Made by a program: the position numbers and the translations under genes. 19,140 nucleotides of DNA. Origin: Flavobacteriaceae bacterium. GTDB lineage: Bacteria > Bacteroidota > Bacteroidia > Flavobacteriales > Flavobacteriaceae. This document shows positions 7,458 to 16,567 of the stretch, piece after piece. Numbering within the stretch: the stretch's first letter is position 1; each line of letters begins with the position of its first letter. The DNA is taken from positions 1 to 19,140 of the forward strand of contig WGDF01000005.1 in assembly GCA_015493405.1 (NCBI GenBank), written 5' to 3'. Below the pieces are notes generated by a model. The model saw nothing but the letters and a program-made list of their open reading frames with translations, made no database searches and was not told the origin of the DNA.

Positions 7458-7831
7458 TATATGAATTTTGACATATAATAGCCAAAGCTTACGGCGACAA
7501 ATCCTACGATTAAGGTTGTCAAAAAATAGGAAAGAAACAATAAAAATTTTCCATTTTGTATCATCACCATATTTTCAAAGGCAAAGGAAGAAAAAGTGGT
7601 AAAACCACCGAGGAAACCGGCAATTAACAAAGCTTGATATTGGTGATTTAAATTTAAGGTTCTAAGGTTATAACCGGCCAATAAGCCGATTAGGAAACTG
7701 CCTGCTACATTGACAAAAAATGTGCCGTATGGGGTTAAAAAATCATTGCGGTTGAGTAATAGTCCTATCAAATAACGGAAAGCACTGCCTAAGCCGCCTC
7801 CTACAAATACTAATAATATTTTGTTGATCAT
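7457..7831 (-). CDS. crcB: Fluoride channel CrcB/FluC
   Basis: The product has 124 residues and four predicted membrane helices, as usual for this dual-topology fluoride exporter. Visible family motifs are VGGGLGSAFRYLIG near the N-terminus, GTFFVNVAGSFLIG with the conserved Asn, and GFLGGFTTFSSFAFE with the Phe and Thr residues that line the pore. The first four bases overlap the stop of the upstream SRPBCC-GyrI gene (ATGA, 7828-7831), so the two are probably translated together. Because the gene starts inside its neighbour there is no room for a fluoride riboswitch at its own 5' end. Confidence 0.92.
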   Translation of the reverse strand: MINKILLVFVGGGLGSAFRYLIGLLLNRNDFLTPYGTFFVNVAGSFLIGLLAGYNLRTLNLNHQYQALLIAGFLGGFTTFSSFAFENMVMIQNGKFLLFLSYFLTTLIVGFVAVSFGYYMSKFI

Positions 7832-8871
7832 TGTCTGCTGATTTCTTCAGGTTGAACTTCAATTATGGGAATATAAATATAGGTAATCCAATCTGCCGGA
7901 TTTAAAGATTTGGTATGGCCTACGGCATAAACTTCAAAGGCTTCTCGTGAAGTATCTTTAATCATATGGTCTTTACTGTCGATATATTGGTAAGCTTTAT
8001 GCCAAGCTTCTCGAATATATTTATAATCGCCTTGATATTTGACTTTGAGATAATGCCCTCCACTGGTTTCTCCGGTGAGCAAATCTGCATCGGTTAAATT
8101 TATTTTTTCCTTAGTAGGCACTGCTGCCGAAAAAATAACGGCATTGTTGTTTTCATCCCATTTGTTATAAATCACAAATGGTTTTCCATTCATTTCAATT
8201 TTATTCTTAATAGCATAAATAATAACAGCAGGGAGTAATTTATCTAATTGTCGGCCTAAGCTGTCTATGCGGCAACTGGCTGTTTTATAAATATAGTAGG
8301 TAGGACTCAAATCTACCGGTTTCAATATGGTAGTTTCATGTTTGGCCATATCTCGATGAACGGAGCGATCTATCAGTTCCAAACCTCTAGCCATATCGGG
8401 CCCAAGTTGGTCATTCATTTGATGCGTAAAAAAGCGTTGCAAGGGGGACAATTCACCCGAGATGGTCCATTTGACCTGTACACCTTGATCTGTAGGAGTA
8501 ATCTGCCAATGATATTCATGAGTTGCTTCGTCCGAAGAAAGAGATTGTACAATTAAACTATCCGGTTTTAAAGTTAAATTGGTCAATTTTTGACGGTTTC
8601 CATCTATATCGGTAAATCTGAAATAAGAGCCTTCTTTATTGGTTGTGCCGGGATATTCAAATTTAATTAAACTGTCTTTTTCTTTCCAAGGTGCCCATTT
8701 GTCCCAATTTTTCAAATCGGCAATTTGATTGTAAACTAAGGCTGCCGGTGCATGGATTGTTCTTTCTCGAACCACTTTAAATTCATTATCCAGAGAAATA
8801 AAATAACCGCCTAAGGCAACCGCAAGAACTAATATTATCAGGAAAAAATATTTAATTTTTTTAATCATCAT
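7828..8871 (-). CDS. Membrane-anchored SRPBCC domain fused to a GyrI-like effector-binding domain
   Basis: The product has 347 residues, or 346 if the second of two adjacent ATGs is used. One N-terminal membrane segment (about 5-27) is followed by an SRPBCC/polyketide-cyclase-type domain (about 35-170). This begins VVRERTIHAPAALVYNQIAD and has NWDKWAPWKEKD, the usual 'W..W.PW...D' pattern. The C-terminal half (about 190-340) has IEMNGKPFVIYNKWDENN, HYLKVKYQGDYKYIREAWHKAYQYI and REAFEVY, as in GyrI-like/AraC-effector small-molecule binding domains. Both folds bind hydrophobic ligands; no catalytic residues can be named. It has its own -7 box and leads a two-gene unit with crcB. The role is unknown. 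Confidence 0.8.
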   Translation of the reverse strand: MMIKKIKYFFLIILVLAVALGGYFISLDNEFKVVRERTIHAPAALVYNQIADLKNWDKWAPWKEKDSLIKFEYPGTTNKEGSYFRFTDIDGNRQKLTNLTLKPDSLIVQSLSSDEATHEYHWQITPTDQGVQVKWTISGELSPLQRFFTHQMNDQLGPDMARGLELIDRSVHRDMAKHETTILKPVDLSPTYYIYKTASCRIDSLGRQLDKLLPAVIIYAIKNKIEMNGKPFVIYNKWDENNNAVIFSAAVPTKEKINLTDADLLTGETSGGHYLKVKYQGDYKYIREAWHKAYQYIDSKDHMIKDTSREAFEVYAVGHTKSLNPADWITYIYIPIIEVQPEEISRQ

Positions 8872-8884
8872 CTTCTATTTACTG

Positions 8885-8892
8885 CAAAAATA
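8885..8892 (-). promoter_or_regulatory. -7 box of the SRPBCC-GyrI / crcB unit
   Basis: TATTTTTG on the minus strand matches TAnnTTTG and lies 13 nt before the ATG at 8869-8871. No clear -33 element is present at standard spacing. Confidence 0.45.
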
Positions 8893-8939
8893 TAATATTT
8901 TTTTTAATCTGAATGAACATAAAAGTAATCGGAATGATT

Positions 8940-9356
8940 TTAATTAAGAAGATAAGCTACCGCTAGCTCATAGCCTTTTAAGCCTTGTCCCATAATGGTA
9001 TGCTGAGCGACTGCCGATACAAATGAAAGTTGTCGGTATGCTTCTCGTTTACTGAGGTCAGAAATGTGAACTTCTATAACCGGTGTGTCTATGGCTTTAA
9101 TACAATCCGCAATGGCGATAGAAGTATGGGTATAGGCAGCAGGATTTAAAATGACGGCATCATAGTGTTGATTGGCAAATTGTAATTGATCAATAATAGC
9201 GCCTTCATGATTGGTTTGGTAATAATCGATTGTATGTCCGGCGAATTTATTTTTTAGTTCTTTAAGATAATTTTCAAAAGATTGATGGCCGTATATTTCA
9301 GGCTCTCTTTGCCCCAGCAAATTTAGATTGGGGCCGTTAATAATAAGTATTTTCAT
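8940..9356 (-). CDS. aroQ: Type II 3-dehydroquinate dehydratase
   Basis: The product has 138 residues and catalyses the third step of the shikimate pathway, 3-dehydroquinate to 3-dehydroshikimate. It has the type II signature ILIINGPNLNLLGQREPEIYG, here residues 4-23 plus Gly, with Arg17 and catalytic Tyr22. Further active-site elements are HEGAIID (50-56), NPAAYTHTSIAIADC (71-85, Asn71), EVHISD with His97, and Arg108. Length is close to the family's usual 140-150. It stands between the flippase gene (130-nt gap upstream) and the SRPBCC gene (68-nt gap with a promoter box downstream), so it is probably not tightly coupled to either. Confidence 0.95.
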   Translation of the reverse strand: MKILIINGPNLNLLGQREPEIYGHQSFENYLKELKNKFAGHTIDYYQTNHEGAIIDQLQFANQHYDAVILNPAAYTHTSIAIADCIKAIDTPVIEVHISDLSKREAYRQLSFVSAVAQHTIMGQGLKGYELAVAYLLN

Positions 9357-9486
9357 CGATTTATGCTTTATTTCGGATTAAGATTTTCAATTTTCATTAC
9401 AATATGCTTTGTTGATAAAATAATATTGTCCCATGTATTCAAAAGAATATTTATTCAATCAGGTTTCAATATAAATCAACCTTATA

Positions 9487-10794
9487 TTAAGACAAAGCTA
9501 TTGTTTTTTTTGTAAATAAAATTTTTCGATATAAAAAAAGTAAACTTAAAAAATAAATTAAATAGGTTATAAAATAAGCCATAACCACCCCTTTGAGTTT
9601 AAATTGGGGCATTAATAACTGAGTCAAGATATAAAATAGGAGCCAAAAACCGATTTCTGTTATGATATATTTGCGGGTATGAGCGCGAGCGAGCATTAAA
9701 AAGGCGATTGTTAAAGATATGATGCGCACAAAATCGCCGGCTAATTGCCACAAAAATAAGGGCGCCATAGGTAAATAGGCTTTTGAGAAAAATATTATAA
9801 TCATCCAATAACGCAAGCCATAAATCAGTAACATGCCTAGCGTAAATAAAGGAAAAATCTGTTTAAAAAATTTTTTTAATTCAATTTTAAAATCGGTATT
9901 CGTTTGTATTTTAGCCAATTGCGGATAGTAATACAAACTGAAAATGGGCGTGATAAATGACAAAGCCAAACCTGAAATTTTTTTGACCCCGTCCCAATAA
10001 CCCGCATGAACGCCGTGATCTTGCGGAAAAAAATTAAAAATTTGATTTCGAATCAATATGCTGAATAGCGGAATAGTTATGGCGGAAACCAAGGCCATTA
10101 TAATATAATTGTATAAGCGTTTGTAATGTGCATTTTTTGAATGCTTCAATGATATTCGAAAAACTTCAATCATATCAGTCCGGATAAAAAACAAACTGGC
10201 AATAAAACTGATGATTTGGCTGACTAAAATCAAAACCAATGCTCCGAAAATATGATAGTTTACAATTAAAAATACGGCAATTACGGCACCGGATATATTG
10301 CTGATAATATTGATATAAGTGATTTTTTTATATTTCTGAAAGCCATTGAGGATGGCCATAAAAACAACATTAATTGATAAAACCGGAATTAAAATGCCGG
10401 TTAAGACAATCAATAAACTAAAATCACGTGCGCCGAATAATTGGCGGTTGATAAAACCGGAGAAACTGATAATTATAAGACCTGAAATAATTGATGTGGT
10501 TAAAACAATCTTGTAAGTGGAGGCTAAAAATGAAGACATCTGCTTGCGATTGTTTTGGTATTTAGCCGAATATTTGGTGACGCCTTCACTGATTCCCATC
10601 GTAGCAAAACCTTGGGCGGTTTGTAAGAAATTGCGAAATTGTTCGGTTAATCCCGTGCCTTCCGGGCCAATATAGATAGCGATAACCTTATTGATGATCC
10701 AACCGCTTAATACTCTGGCAAAAACTGCAAAAGCATTGAAGAAAGATATTTTTAGCCATATATTTTTGACGACTATTTTTTTTAGCTTATTCAA
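9487..10794 (-). CDS. wzxE: WzxE-like lipid-linked oligosaccharide flippase (O-antigen translocase)
   Basis: The product has 435 residues and about twelve membrane segments and belongs to the polysaccharide transporter branch of the MOP superfamily. WzxE-type features are [19 protein letters not shown] and [13 protein letters not shown] near the N-terminus. [19 protein letters not shown] lies in the middle and [15 protein letters not shown] with [15 protein letters not shown] towards the C-terminus. These resemble E. coli WzxE (GPAGLGLAANFRQ, GVTKY, WQGVSSISDAY, FAWQLVGDVLKV). It would flip an undecaprenyl-linked glycan unit to the periplasmic face. The start codon is TTG, whose last two bases lie in the TGA stop of the aminotransferase gene (10791-10794). 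The next ATG is at residue 66, inside the conserved domain, so it cannot be the start. Confidence 0.85.
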   Translation of the reverse strand: MNKLKKIVVKNIWLKISFFNAFAVFARVLSGWIINKVIAIYIGPEGTGLTEQFRNFLQTAQGFATMGISEGVTKYSAKYQNNRKQMSSFLASTYKIVLTTSIISGLIIISFSGFINRQLFGARDFSLLIVLTGILIPVLSINVVFMAILNGFQKYKKITYINIISNISGAVIAVFLIVNYHIFGALVLILVSQIISFIASLFFIRTDMIEVFRISLKHSKNAHYKRLYNYIIMALVSAITIPLFSILIRNQIFNFFPQDHGVHAGYWDGVKKISGLALSFITPIFSLYYYPQLAKIQTNTDFKIELKKFFKQIFPLFTLGMLLIYGLRYWMIIIFFSKAYLPMAPLFLWQLAGDFVRIISLTIAFLMLARAHTRKYIITEIGFWLLFYILTQLLMPQFKLKGVVMAYFITYLIYFLSLLFLYRKILFTKKTIALS

Positions 10795-11885
10795 TATCGA
10801 TTGATTTTATCTATGATATAATTAATTTCCTGATCTGTAAGGTTCTCCCTTATGGGCAAACTAAATATTTCTTGATGAATTTGTTCTGTTAGTGGTAAAT
10901 GCAAGCTCTGCCATTCACTATAAGCGGCTTGTTGGTGAGGCGGAACCGGATAGTGGATGAGTGTCTCAATGCCTTCCTCCAATAAATATTCTCTAAACGC
11001 CTCTCGATTAGGTGTTCTGACCACAAATTGATGGTAAACATGAGCTTTGGGGGCAAATGGCGGTAAAATAATTTTATTATGATTGAGATGCTCTAAATAG
11101 GTTTGCGCTATTTTTTGTCTTTTTTGATTGATTTGATCCAAATATTCGAGTTTGATATTCAAAAAAGCCGCTTGTAACTCGTCTAACCGGCTGTTAAAGC
11201 CCTTATATTGACTGACGTATTTTTGGGACTGTCCGTAATTTTTTAATTTATAAAGCACTTCGGCTAAATCAGAATCCTGAGTTGTAATAGCGCCGGCATC
11301 GCCCAAGGCACCCAAATTTTTGGTAGGATAAAAACTAAATGCTGCAGCTTGTCCCAGATTGCCCGCTTTTTTGCCTTTCCATATGGCGCCATGGGCTTGT
11401 GCGGCATCTTCTATCAATAAAAGGTTATGCGCCTTTGCTATTTTTTGAATAGCATCCCAATCGCTGATACGTCCGTATAAATGAACGCCTAATATGGCTT
11501 TGGTTTTAGGGCTTATTTTATTTATAATATTTTGAGGATCAAGATTATAGGTTTCTAATTTAGGTTCGATCAAAACAGGTTTTAAGCCGGCTTGAGAAAT
11601 GGCTAAGATGCTGGCAATGTAAGTGTTGGCAGGAACCAAAACTTCATCGCCGGGTTGCAATAAGCCTAAGATTTTATAAGCTTCAAAAATCAAGCGGATG
11701 GCATCTAAACCATTTCCGGTACCAATAGCATATTTTGTCTGACAATAACGGGCAAAATTGTTTTCGAATGCTTTGGTTTCTTTTCCTTGAATATAATAAC
11801 CGGTTTGCAAAAAGCTTTTGAACTTTTGATGAAATTCAGTTTCATATTTTTGATTGAGCATTTTTAAGTCCAAAAAATGAATCAT
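10791..11885 (-). CDS. DegT/DnrJ/EryC1/StrS nucleotide-sugar aminotransferase
   Basis: The product is a 364-residue PLP enzyme of the sugar aminotransferase family. The start ATG at 11883-11885 overlaps the stop of the GNAT gene (ATGA) and gives [14 protein letters not shown]; a longer frame from 11957 would run 72 nt into the upstream gene. Motifs are [12 protein letters not shown] (56-67), [35 protein letters not shown] (Asp160, PLP pyridine nitrogen) and [14 protein letters not shown] with the PLP lysine Lys189. [13 protein letters not shown] and [10 protein letters not shown] complete the active site. The NGLDAIRL and TYIASILAI pattern is closest, from memory, to FdtB/QdtB-type dTDP-3-amino-3,6-dideoxyhexose transaminases. 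Exact sugar and position are inferred only. Confidence 0.88.
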   Translation of the reverse strand: MIHFLDLKMLNQKYETEFHQKFKSFLQTGYYIQGKETKAFENNFARYCQTKYAIGTGNGLDAIRLIFEAYKILGLLQPGDEVLVPANTYIASILAISQAGLKPVLIEPKLETYNLDPQNIINKISPKTKAILGVHLYGRISDWDAIQKIAKAHNLLLIEDAAQAHGAIWKGKKAGNLGQAAAFSFYPTKNLGALGDAGAITTQDSDLAEVLYKLKNYGQSQKYVSQYKGFNSRLDELQAAFLNIKLEYLDQINQKRQKIAQTYLEHLNHNKIILPPFAPKAHVYHQFVVRTPNREAFREYLLEEGIETLIHYPVPPHQQAAYSEWQSLHLPLTEQIHQEIFSLPIRENLTDQEINYIIDKINRY

Positions 11886-12847
11886 TGCATTATAGAATTT
11901 AATAAACTTCGGTTTTGAAGTTTTATTTTGTATGAATATTGGTTCAAAATTTTGCAACCGAAACTTTCTTTCCAGTAGGTTAATCCGGAATTGAGACCTT
12001 GTTCTCCGGCGCTGCTACTACCGAAACTGATAAGATTAAAATCTTTTTTATACCGTTCTATAATATGAAATATCAACAGATCGATAGCAGATTTATCAGC
12101 ATTTGGGTCAGCATTAATATATTGAAAATGAATAACTTTGTTAATGATAAAAAGTAAAGCACCTCCGAGCATTCCGGTTTGATTAAAGATGGTCAAGAGT
12201 TTTATTTGTTCGGGAAATTTTTGCGTTAATAATTGGATTTCTTCCAAAGTATGAACCGGCTGTGTTTTATGGGTTTGCAGTAGATTTTTGCTTACAATTT
12301 GCCAATAATTATCCAAATATTTGAGCTCATCAGAAATTGATAAGTTCTGTTTTTGTATGCGTTTTAAATTTTTTTTTCGATCTTTATTCAGTTGATAATT
12401 ATTGGTATGTAATACAAAAAATGGTTTGATTTCCGATAAATAACCTTGCATCCGGTGGTATAAATATAGACTTGACGCGTTAGGTTGACTGTGAAAAAAT
12501 GATGGAATGGTTTTAACGGAAAAATCGGTAAACCCTTGATTTAGCAGGAAATCGAAGGCAGCATTTATTAAATCTATTTGTGGTGCAATTCTTAATCTTT
12601 TATCAAAAATGAAATCGCTGTAAGTCAATCCGTTATGAGCAATGAGTTGTGTCCCTACTCGGTGAGCAGGCAAGGTAGATATAAGGGTATTGTCTTTAAA
12701 AATCATCAAAGAAAAATCATCAAAACGATTGGCATGATAGTCCATATAATCTCGGCGATGTAAAAAAGTGCCATTACCACTATTGGCGATAAAATCGTCC
12801 CATTGATTTTTTAAATCTTCCCGATATCTGATAATTTGATAACTCAT
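11882..12847 (-). CDS. FemAB-like GNAT-fold acyltransferase
   Basis: The product has 321 residues. The N-terminal part ([23 protein letters not shown], with [10 protein letters not shown] prominent) and the C-terminal part resemble the two GNAT-like halves of FemAB/peptidoglycan-interpeptide type transferases. The C-terminal part has [24 protein letters not shown], including [10 protein letters not shown], then [25 protein letters not shown]. The middle is basic ([13 protein letters not shown]). Being placed between birA and a sugar aminotransferase, it is a candidate for N-acylating the amino-sugar formed by its neighbour, as WecD does in E. coli; this is inference. Both ends overlap neighbouring genes by 4 nt (ATGA at 12844-12847 and 11882-11885), which implies coupled translation. 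Confidence 0.72.
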   Translation of the reverse strand: MSYQIIRYREDLKNQWDDFIANSGNGTFLHRRDYMDYHANRFDDFSLMIFKDNTLISTLPAHRVGTQLIAHNGLTYSDFIFDKRLRIAPQIDLINAAFDFLLNQGFTDFSVKTIPSFFHSQPNASSLYLYHRMQGYLSEIKPFFVLHTNNYQLNKDRKKNLKRIQKQNLSISDELKYLDNYWQIVSKNLLQTHKTQPVHTLEEIQLLTQKFPEQIKLLTIFNQTGMLGGALLFIINKVIHFQYINADPNADKSAIDLLIFHIIERYKKDFNLISFGSSSAGEQGLNSGLTYWKESFGCKILNQYSYKIKLQNRSLLNSIMQ

Positions 12848-13419
12848 GGCTGTGTTATTAATAAACGTTCAAATTCCCGACTTAGTATATCCGGATTTTG
12901 TTTGTAATTTATCTTTAATTCTTGCATCAATAAAGTGATTATTTCTTCCCGATCATAATCTTTTCCGGTCAATAGTTTCATTGAAGTAGCTTGCGGCAAA
13001 TTTACAAATTCAGTTTGATTTACGTTGAAGCCAATCCCTATGATACTCTGTTTCCAAGTTTGATGTCGTATCACATTTTCAATCAAGATGCCGGCTATTT
13101 TCCGGCCATCTGCCATTATGTCATTTGGTAATTTTATTCTGACCTTAGAAATGTTAAATTTTTCCAAAACTTTAACAATACTTAAAGCTACTATTTGATT
13201 TAATTGTTGTTGCTGGCTGACAGCCAATTCAGGTTGGATAAAAATACTGATCAAAATATTTTTGCAACAATCTGACTGCCAAGTGTTTGATTGTTGCCCG
13301 CGACCTTTAGTCTGTCTATCGGCATAGACATAAAAAAAATCGGGTAATTTTTTAGTTTTAGCGTAACTTTTTAAGAAATCATTCGTCGATTCTATGGTAT
13401 CAAATTTGATGTAATGCAT
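12844..13419 (-). CDS. birA: Biotin-[acetyl-CoA-carboxylase] ligase, catalytic domain only
   Basis: The product has 191 residues and attaches biotin to carboxylase carrier proteins. The start at 13417-13419 gives MHYIKFDTIESTNDFLK, the usual family beginning; an upstream in-frame start at 13470 would add 17 unrelated residues and overlap rsfS. Motifs are ESTND (10-14), the biotinyl-AMP loop KGRGQQSNTW (38-47), KLPNDIMADGRKIAGILIEN (96-115, with Lys107 in the GRKIAG position) and IGIGFNVNQ. There is no N-terminal DNA-binding domain, so it is not a repressor. The protein stops at FERLLITQP, where many relatives continue with a C-terminal SH3-like domain of about 45 residues. The stop overlaps the GNAT start. 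Confidence 0.88.
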   Translation of the reverse strand: MHYIKFDTIESTNDFLKSYAKTKKLPDFFYVYADRQTKGRGQQSNTWQSDCCKNILISIFIQPELAVSQQQQLNQIVALSIVKVLEKFNISKVRIKLPNDIMADGRKIAGILIENVIRHQTWKQSIIGIGFNVNQTEFVNLPQATSMKLLTGKDYDREEIITLLMQELKINYKQNPDILSREFERLLITQP

Positions 13420-13433
13420 ATCAATAAATAACT

Positions 13434-13441
13434 TATTTTTG
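13434..13441 (+). promoter_or_regulatory. -7 box of the rsfS-ftsH promoter
   Basis: TATTTTTG matches TAnnTTTG and lies 22 nt before the rsfS ATG, in the 44-nt gap between divergent birA and rsfS. The nearest TTTG (13405-13408) is 25 nt away, longer than standard. Confidence 0.5.
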
Positions 13442-13463
13442 CAATAAGAATAAATACGAATAT

Positions 13464-13832
13464 ATGACAAAAACTATAAAAACGGATACATTAATCAATA
13501 AAATTATTGAAGGCATAGAAGAAGTCAAAGGACAAAATACAACAATCATTGATTTGAGAAATATTGAAAATGCTGTAGCTAAATACTTTATCATAGCGGA
13601 TGGTAGTTCAAATACACAAGTAAATGCCATTGCCGATTCCATCAAAAAAACAGTGAGCAAGTCTTTAAAACAAAGACCTTGGCACACCGAAGGTGAAGAT
13701 AATTCTGAATGGATTTTAATGGATTATGTCGATGTGGTCGCTCATATTATGCAAAAACCGATTCGTGACTATTACAATCTTGAAGAACTTTGGGGAGATG
13801 CCAAAGTTATGCAGTTAAAAACCAATAATTAA
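13464..13832 (+). CDS. rsfS: Ribosome silencing factor RsfS
   Basis: The product has 122 residues and belongs to the RsfS/Iojap family. It binds ribosomal protein uL14 on the large subunit and blocks joining of the small subunit when nutrients are short. The characteristic segments are AKYFIIADGSSNTQVNAIAD (39-58) and RPWHTEGEDNSEWILMDYVD. HIMQKPIRDYYNLEELWGDA is the family's near-invariant C-terminal block. It is followed by ftsH after 14 nt, a typical Bacteroidota arrangement, so the two are probably one transcript. Confidence 0.95.
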   Translation: MTKTIKTDTLINKIIEGIEEVKGQNTTIIDLRNIENAVAKYFIIADGSSNTQVNAIADSIKKTVSKSLKQRPWHTEGEDNSEWILMDYVDVVAHIMQKPIRDYYNLEELWGDAKVMQLKTNN

Positions 13833-13846
13833 ATGAACAAACGCTT

Positions 13847-15892
13847 ATGAATCAAGACGATAAAAATAAAAATACCCCTAAGAATTTAAAAAATAAAAAT
13901 CCCTTAAATAATAAATCTCCTTTTAAATTTAATGTTTTTTGGATTTATATGATCATTTCGGTCGTTATCTTTATGGTGATGATGAATGGAAATGGCAGCT
14001 CTGATGATAAAATATTGAGTTACAACAAGTTTGAAGATATGTTGGATCACGGTAAAATCAAAGAAGTCGTGATTGAAAATAAACATATTGCCAATGTGTT
14101 TGTTACTGATAAAACTAAAGAACAAAGCAAAGAAAAAACACCGAGCAAGGGGTTTTTCTCATCACCTACCGCACCGGATTATGTGGTGGAAATAGGTGAT
14201 TTAAAATTGTTTGAACAAAAATTGGATAAGGCCAAAGCGAATGGAATTCCTATAGAATACCGTTTTAAAACCACAACGGATTATCTCATGGGTTTTCTGA
14301 TGAATGTTTTACCATGGGTCTTAATTATAGGATTTTGGCTTTATATGATGAAGCGCATGTCCGGTGGCGGTGCCGGTGGTGGCGGTGGTGCCGGCGGTAT
14401 ATTCAATATTGGTAAGTCTAAAGCTGAACTTTATGATGCTAAAAAACAAGAAAACACGACTTTTAAAGATGTCGCCGGATTAGAAGGTGCTAAAGAAGAG
14501 GTTGAGGAAATTGTAGATTTCTTAAAAAATACTGAAAAATACACCAAATTAGGCGGTAAGATACCTAAAGGCGTATTGTTAGTAGGCCCTCCCGGAACGG
14601 GTAAAACGCTTTTGGCCAAAGCCGTGGCCGGCGAAGCCAAGGTGCCGTTTTTCTCCCTCTCAGGATCAGACTTTGTCGAAATGTTTGTCGGGGTAGGCGC
14701 TTCGCGTGTGCGCGATTTATTTAAGAAAGCTAAAGAGAAATCGCCTTCTATTATATTTATTGATGAAATTGATGCTATTGGACGCGCCCGTGGTAAAAAT
14801 AATTTTACCGGCAGCAACGATGAACGTGAAAATACTTTAAATCAACTCTTAACAGAGATGGATGGTTTTGGTTCCAAAGATAATGTTATTGTCATTGGGG
14901 CAACCAACCGTGCAGATGTTTTAGACAAAGCCTTATTGCGTGCCGGTCGTTTCGATAGACAAATTTTTGTCGATTTACCTGATTTAAATGAACGTAAAGA
15001 AATATTTGAAGTTCATTTAAAACCTTTAACACTTGCAAAAGATGTCGATGTGGCATTTTTAGCGAAACAAACCCCCGGATTTTCCGGAGCTGATATTGCT
15101 AATGTTTGTAATGAAGCTGCCTTGATTGCAGCTCGGAAAGAAAAAACCAAAGTTGACAGACAAGACTTTTTGGATGCTGTAGATAGGATTATAGGCGGAT
15201 TGGAAAAGAAAAATAAAGTCATTAAACCTGAAGAAAAGAATAGAGTTGCGCATCATGAAGCCGGCCATGCCACAGCCAGTTGGTTGCTCGAGCACGCCCA
15301 TCCTTTAGTCAAGGTTACCATTGTGCCGCGGGGACAATCCTTAGGTGCCGCTTGGTATCTGCCCGAAGAGCGCGTCTTAGTTGAAAAAGAACATATGTTG
15401 GATGAAATGACTGCTGCGCTTGCAGGGCGTGCAGCTGAAGAAGTTGTTTTTGGTAATATTTCGACCGGTGCGCTTAATGATTTGGAGAAAGTAACCAAAC
15501 AAGCCCGTGCTATGGTAACCATTTATGGTTTGAATGATCGCATTGGTAATCTGACTTACTATGATTCGTCGGGTCAAGAATACAGTTTTACCAAACCTTA
15601 TAGTGAAAAAACAGCCGAAATTATAGATGAAGAAATCTCTAAATTAATTGAACACCAATACAATCGAGCCAAAGATTTATTGCAAAAGAATAAAGATAAA
15701 CTGGTCAGATTAGCCCAACGTTTATTGGAAAAAGAGGTTATATTTAAAGAAGATTTAGAAGAAATATTAGGCAAAAGACCTTTTGGATCTACTGAAGAAG
15801 CTATGAATACGACATCTGCTTCAGATGAACAAGGAAATGCTAAAGCAGCTTCGGAACCTCATGAAAAAGAGGCTCCCGAAAATAAGGCTTGA
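13847..15892 (+). CDS. ftsH: ATP-dependent zinc metalloprotease FtsH
   Basis: This 681-residue membrane-anchored AAA+ protease degrades misfolded membrane proteins and selected regulators. A charged N-terminus is followed by membrane helix 1 (about 29-46), a periplasmic domain, membrane helix 2 (about 147-168) and a glycine-rich linker (172-184). The AAA+ module has Walker A GPPGTGKT (247-254), Walker B IIFIDE (302-307) and the second region of homology [20 protein letters not shown] (352-371). The protease domain has HEAGH (470-474), with His470, Glu471 and His474, and Asp545 in GALNDLEK as the probable third zinc ligand. The last 45 residues are a Glu/Ala-rich tail. It lies 14 nt after rsfS and ends at a hairpin terminator. 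Confidence 0.97.
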   Translation: MNQDDKNKNTPKNLKNKNPLNNKSPFKFNVFWIYMIISVVIFMVMMNGNGSSDDKILSYNKFEDMLDHGKIKEVVIENKHIANVFVTDKTKEQSKEKTPSKGFFSSPTAPDYVVEIGDLKLFEQKLDKAKANGIPIEYRFKTTTDYLMGFLMNVLPWVLIIGFWLYMMKRMSGGGAGGGGGAGGIFNIGKSKAELYDAKKQENTTFKDVAGLEGAKEEVEEIVDFLKNTEKYTKLGGKIPKGVLLVGPPGTGKTLLAKAVAGEAKVPFFSLSGSDFVEMFVGVGASRVRDLFKKAKEKSPSIIFIDEIDAIGRARGKNNFTGSNDERENTLNQLLTEMDGFGSKDNVIVIGATNRADVLDKALLRAGRFDRQIFVDLPDLNERKEIFEVHLKPLTLAKDVDVAFLAKQTPGFSGADIANVCNEAALIAARKEKTKVDRQDFLDAVDRIIGGLEKKNKVIKPEEKNRVAHHEAGHATASWLLEHAHPLVKVTIVPRGQSLGAAWYLPEERVLVEKEHMLDEMTAALAGRAAEEVVFGNISTGALNDLEKVTKQARAMVTIYGLNDRIGNLTYYDSSGQEYSFTKPYSEKTAEIIDEEISKLIEHQYNRAKDLLQKNKDKLVRLAQRLLEKEVIFKEDLEEILGKRPFGSTEEAMNTTSASDEQGNAKAASEPHEKEAPENKA

Positions 15893-15910
15893 TAAATAAC
15901 TCAAAGTATT

Positions 15911-15952
15911 AAAAGGTTGGTATTTTATTTTAAATATCAACCTTATTTTTTA
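15911..15952 (+). terminator. Terminator after ftsH
   Basis: AAGGTTGGTATTT (15913-15925) pairs with AAATATCAACCTT (15932-15944) with one G-U pair. It is followed by ATTTTTTAT. It ends the rsfS-ftsH transcript and directly abuts the next promoter box. Confidence 0.65.
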
Positions 15953-15958
15953 TCTTTG
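15951..15958 (+). promoter_or_regulatory. -7 box of the LUD gene promoter
   Basis: TATCTTTG is a full match to TAnnTTTG, 30 nt before the ATG at 15989. It overlaps the T-tract of the ftsH terminator. An in-frame ATG at 15917 lies upstream of it and inside the terminator stem, so that start is excluded. Confidence 0.55.
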
Positions 15959-15988
15959 TTTCAAAATTTTAAGTTTTTAAAAAATAAA

Positions 15989-16567
15989 ATGGATTTTATT
16001 AAGAGATTTTTTTCGTCTAAGTCAAAAGCTTATGAACATTTGGAGGAAGACTATGATCAAAATGATTTGACTCATATGGCTATGGATGAAAAATTTGTTT
16101 ATAACTTTATCAAAAAAGGCGGCCGTTTTTTTTATCCGGATGATATGGATGGCTTTAAAAATGAGCTATTAAAACTGCTTAAGTATCTTCAAGTAGATCA
16201 TTTTATGGTTTTGGAGCGCTCTTATTTTCATTTTATGAATAAGTTACACATTCCGGTTACAGACCGGTTTGACCCGTCAGCTGTTATGTTAGGAGGATGT
16301 GAGTTTTTAATTGCCAATGAGGGCGCCATTATGACCACTGCTACACATACTAAAACTTATAGAAATGATGATTTGCCTCGTAGAAGAGTCATTATGGCTT
16401 TATCCAATCAAATTGTTTCAAATAAAAGTCAAGCATTGATAGAAATTAATAATAAATATGAAAAACCGCCGGCAAATATTCAAACAATGAGTATATTTGC
16501 CAAGCAAAAAGATGATTTGCTGGGCGGAAAATGGTATGAAACTTATTTATTTTTGATAGAGAATTAA
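15989..16567 (+). CDS. LUD-domain protein (LutC/YkgG-like)
   Basis: The product has 192 residues. It opens MDFIKRFFSSKSKAYEHLEE, which supports the start at 15989. The LUD-type core follows: FDPSAVMLGGCEFLIANEGA, then IMTTATHTKTYRNDDLPRRR and VIMALSNQIVSN. This corresponds to the 'aD.a.a..Gt...' and 'lP..hi.v....ivv' features of LutC-like proteins. LutC helps oxidise L-lactate together with LutA and LutB, but neither partner is in the window. In Flavobacteriia this gene sits between ftsH and cdsA, as here, so its real job may be unrelated to lactate. It has its own promoter box. Confidence 0.75.
   Translation: MDFIKRFFSSKSKAYEHLEEDYDQNDLTHMAMDEKFVYNFIKKGGRFFYPDDMDGFKNELLKLLKYLQVDHFMVLERSYFHFMNKLHIPVTDRFDPSAVMLGGCEFLIANEGAIMTTATHTKTYRNDDLPRRRVIMALSNQIVSNKSQALIEINNKYEKPPANIQTMSIFAKQKDDLLGGKWYETYLFLIEN

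Noticed and set aside
7828..7940. Fluoride riboswitch for crcB
   Set aside because: crcB starts within the upstream coding region and no riboswitch-like leader was seen; the upstream unit also has only a very short leader.
11886..11957. A 24-residue extension of the sugar aminotransferase
   Set aside because: It would overlap the end of the GNAT gene by 76 nt; the internal ATG gives a clean ATGA overlap and the normal family start.
14431..14817. Long minus-strand frame of 128 codons inside ftsH
   Set aside because: It is antisense to the Walker A/B region of an intact ftsH and shows no protein-family features; similar shadows lie at 15013-15577.
15917..15988. A 24-residue extension of the LUD protein
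   Set aside because: It lies in the ftsH terminator stem and upstream of the TATCTTTG promoter box.
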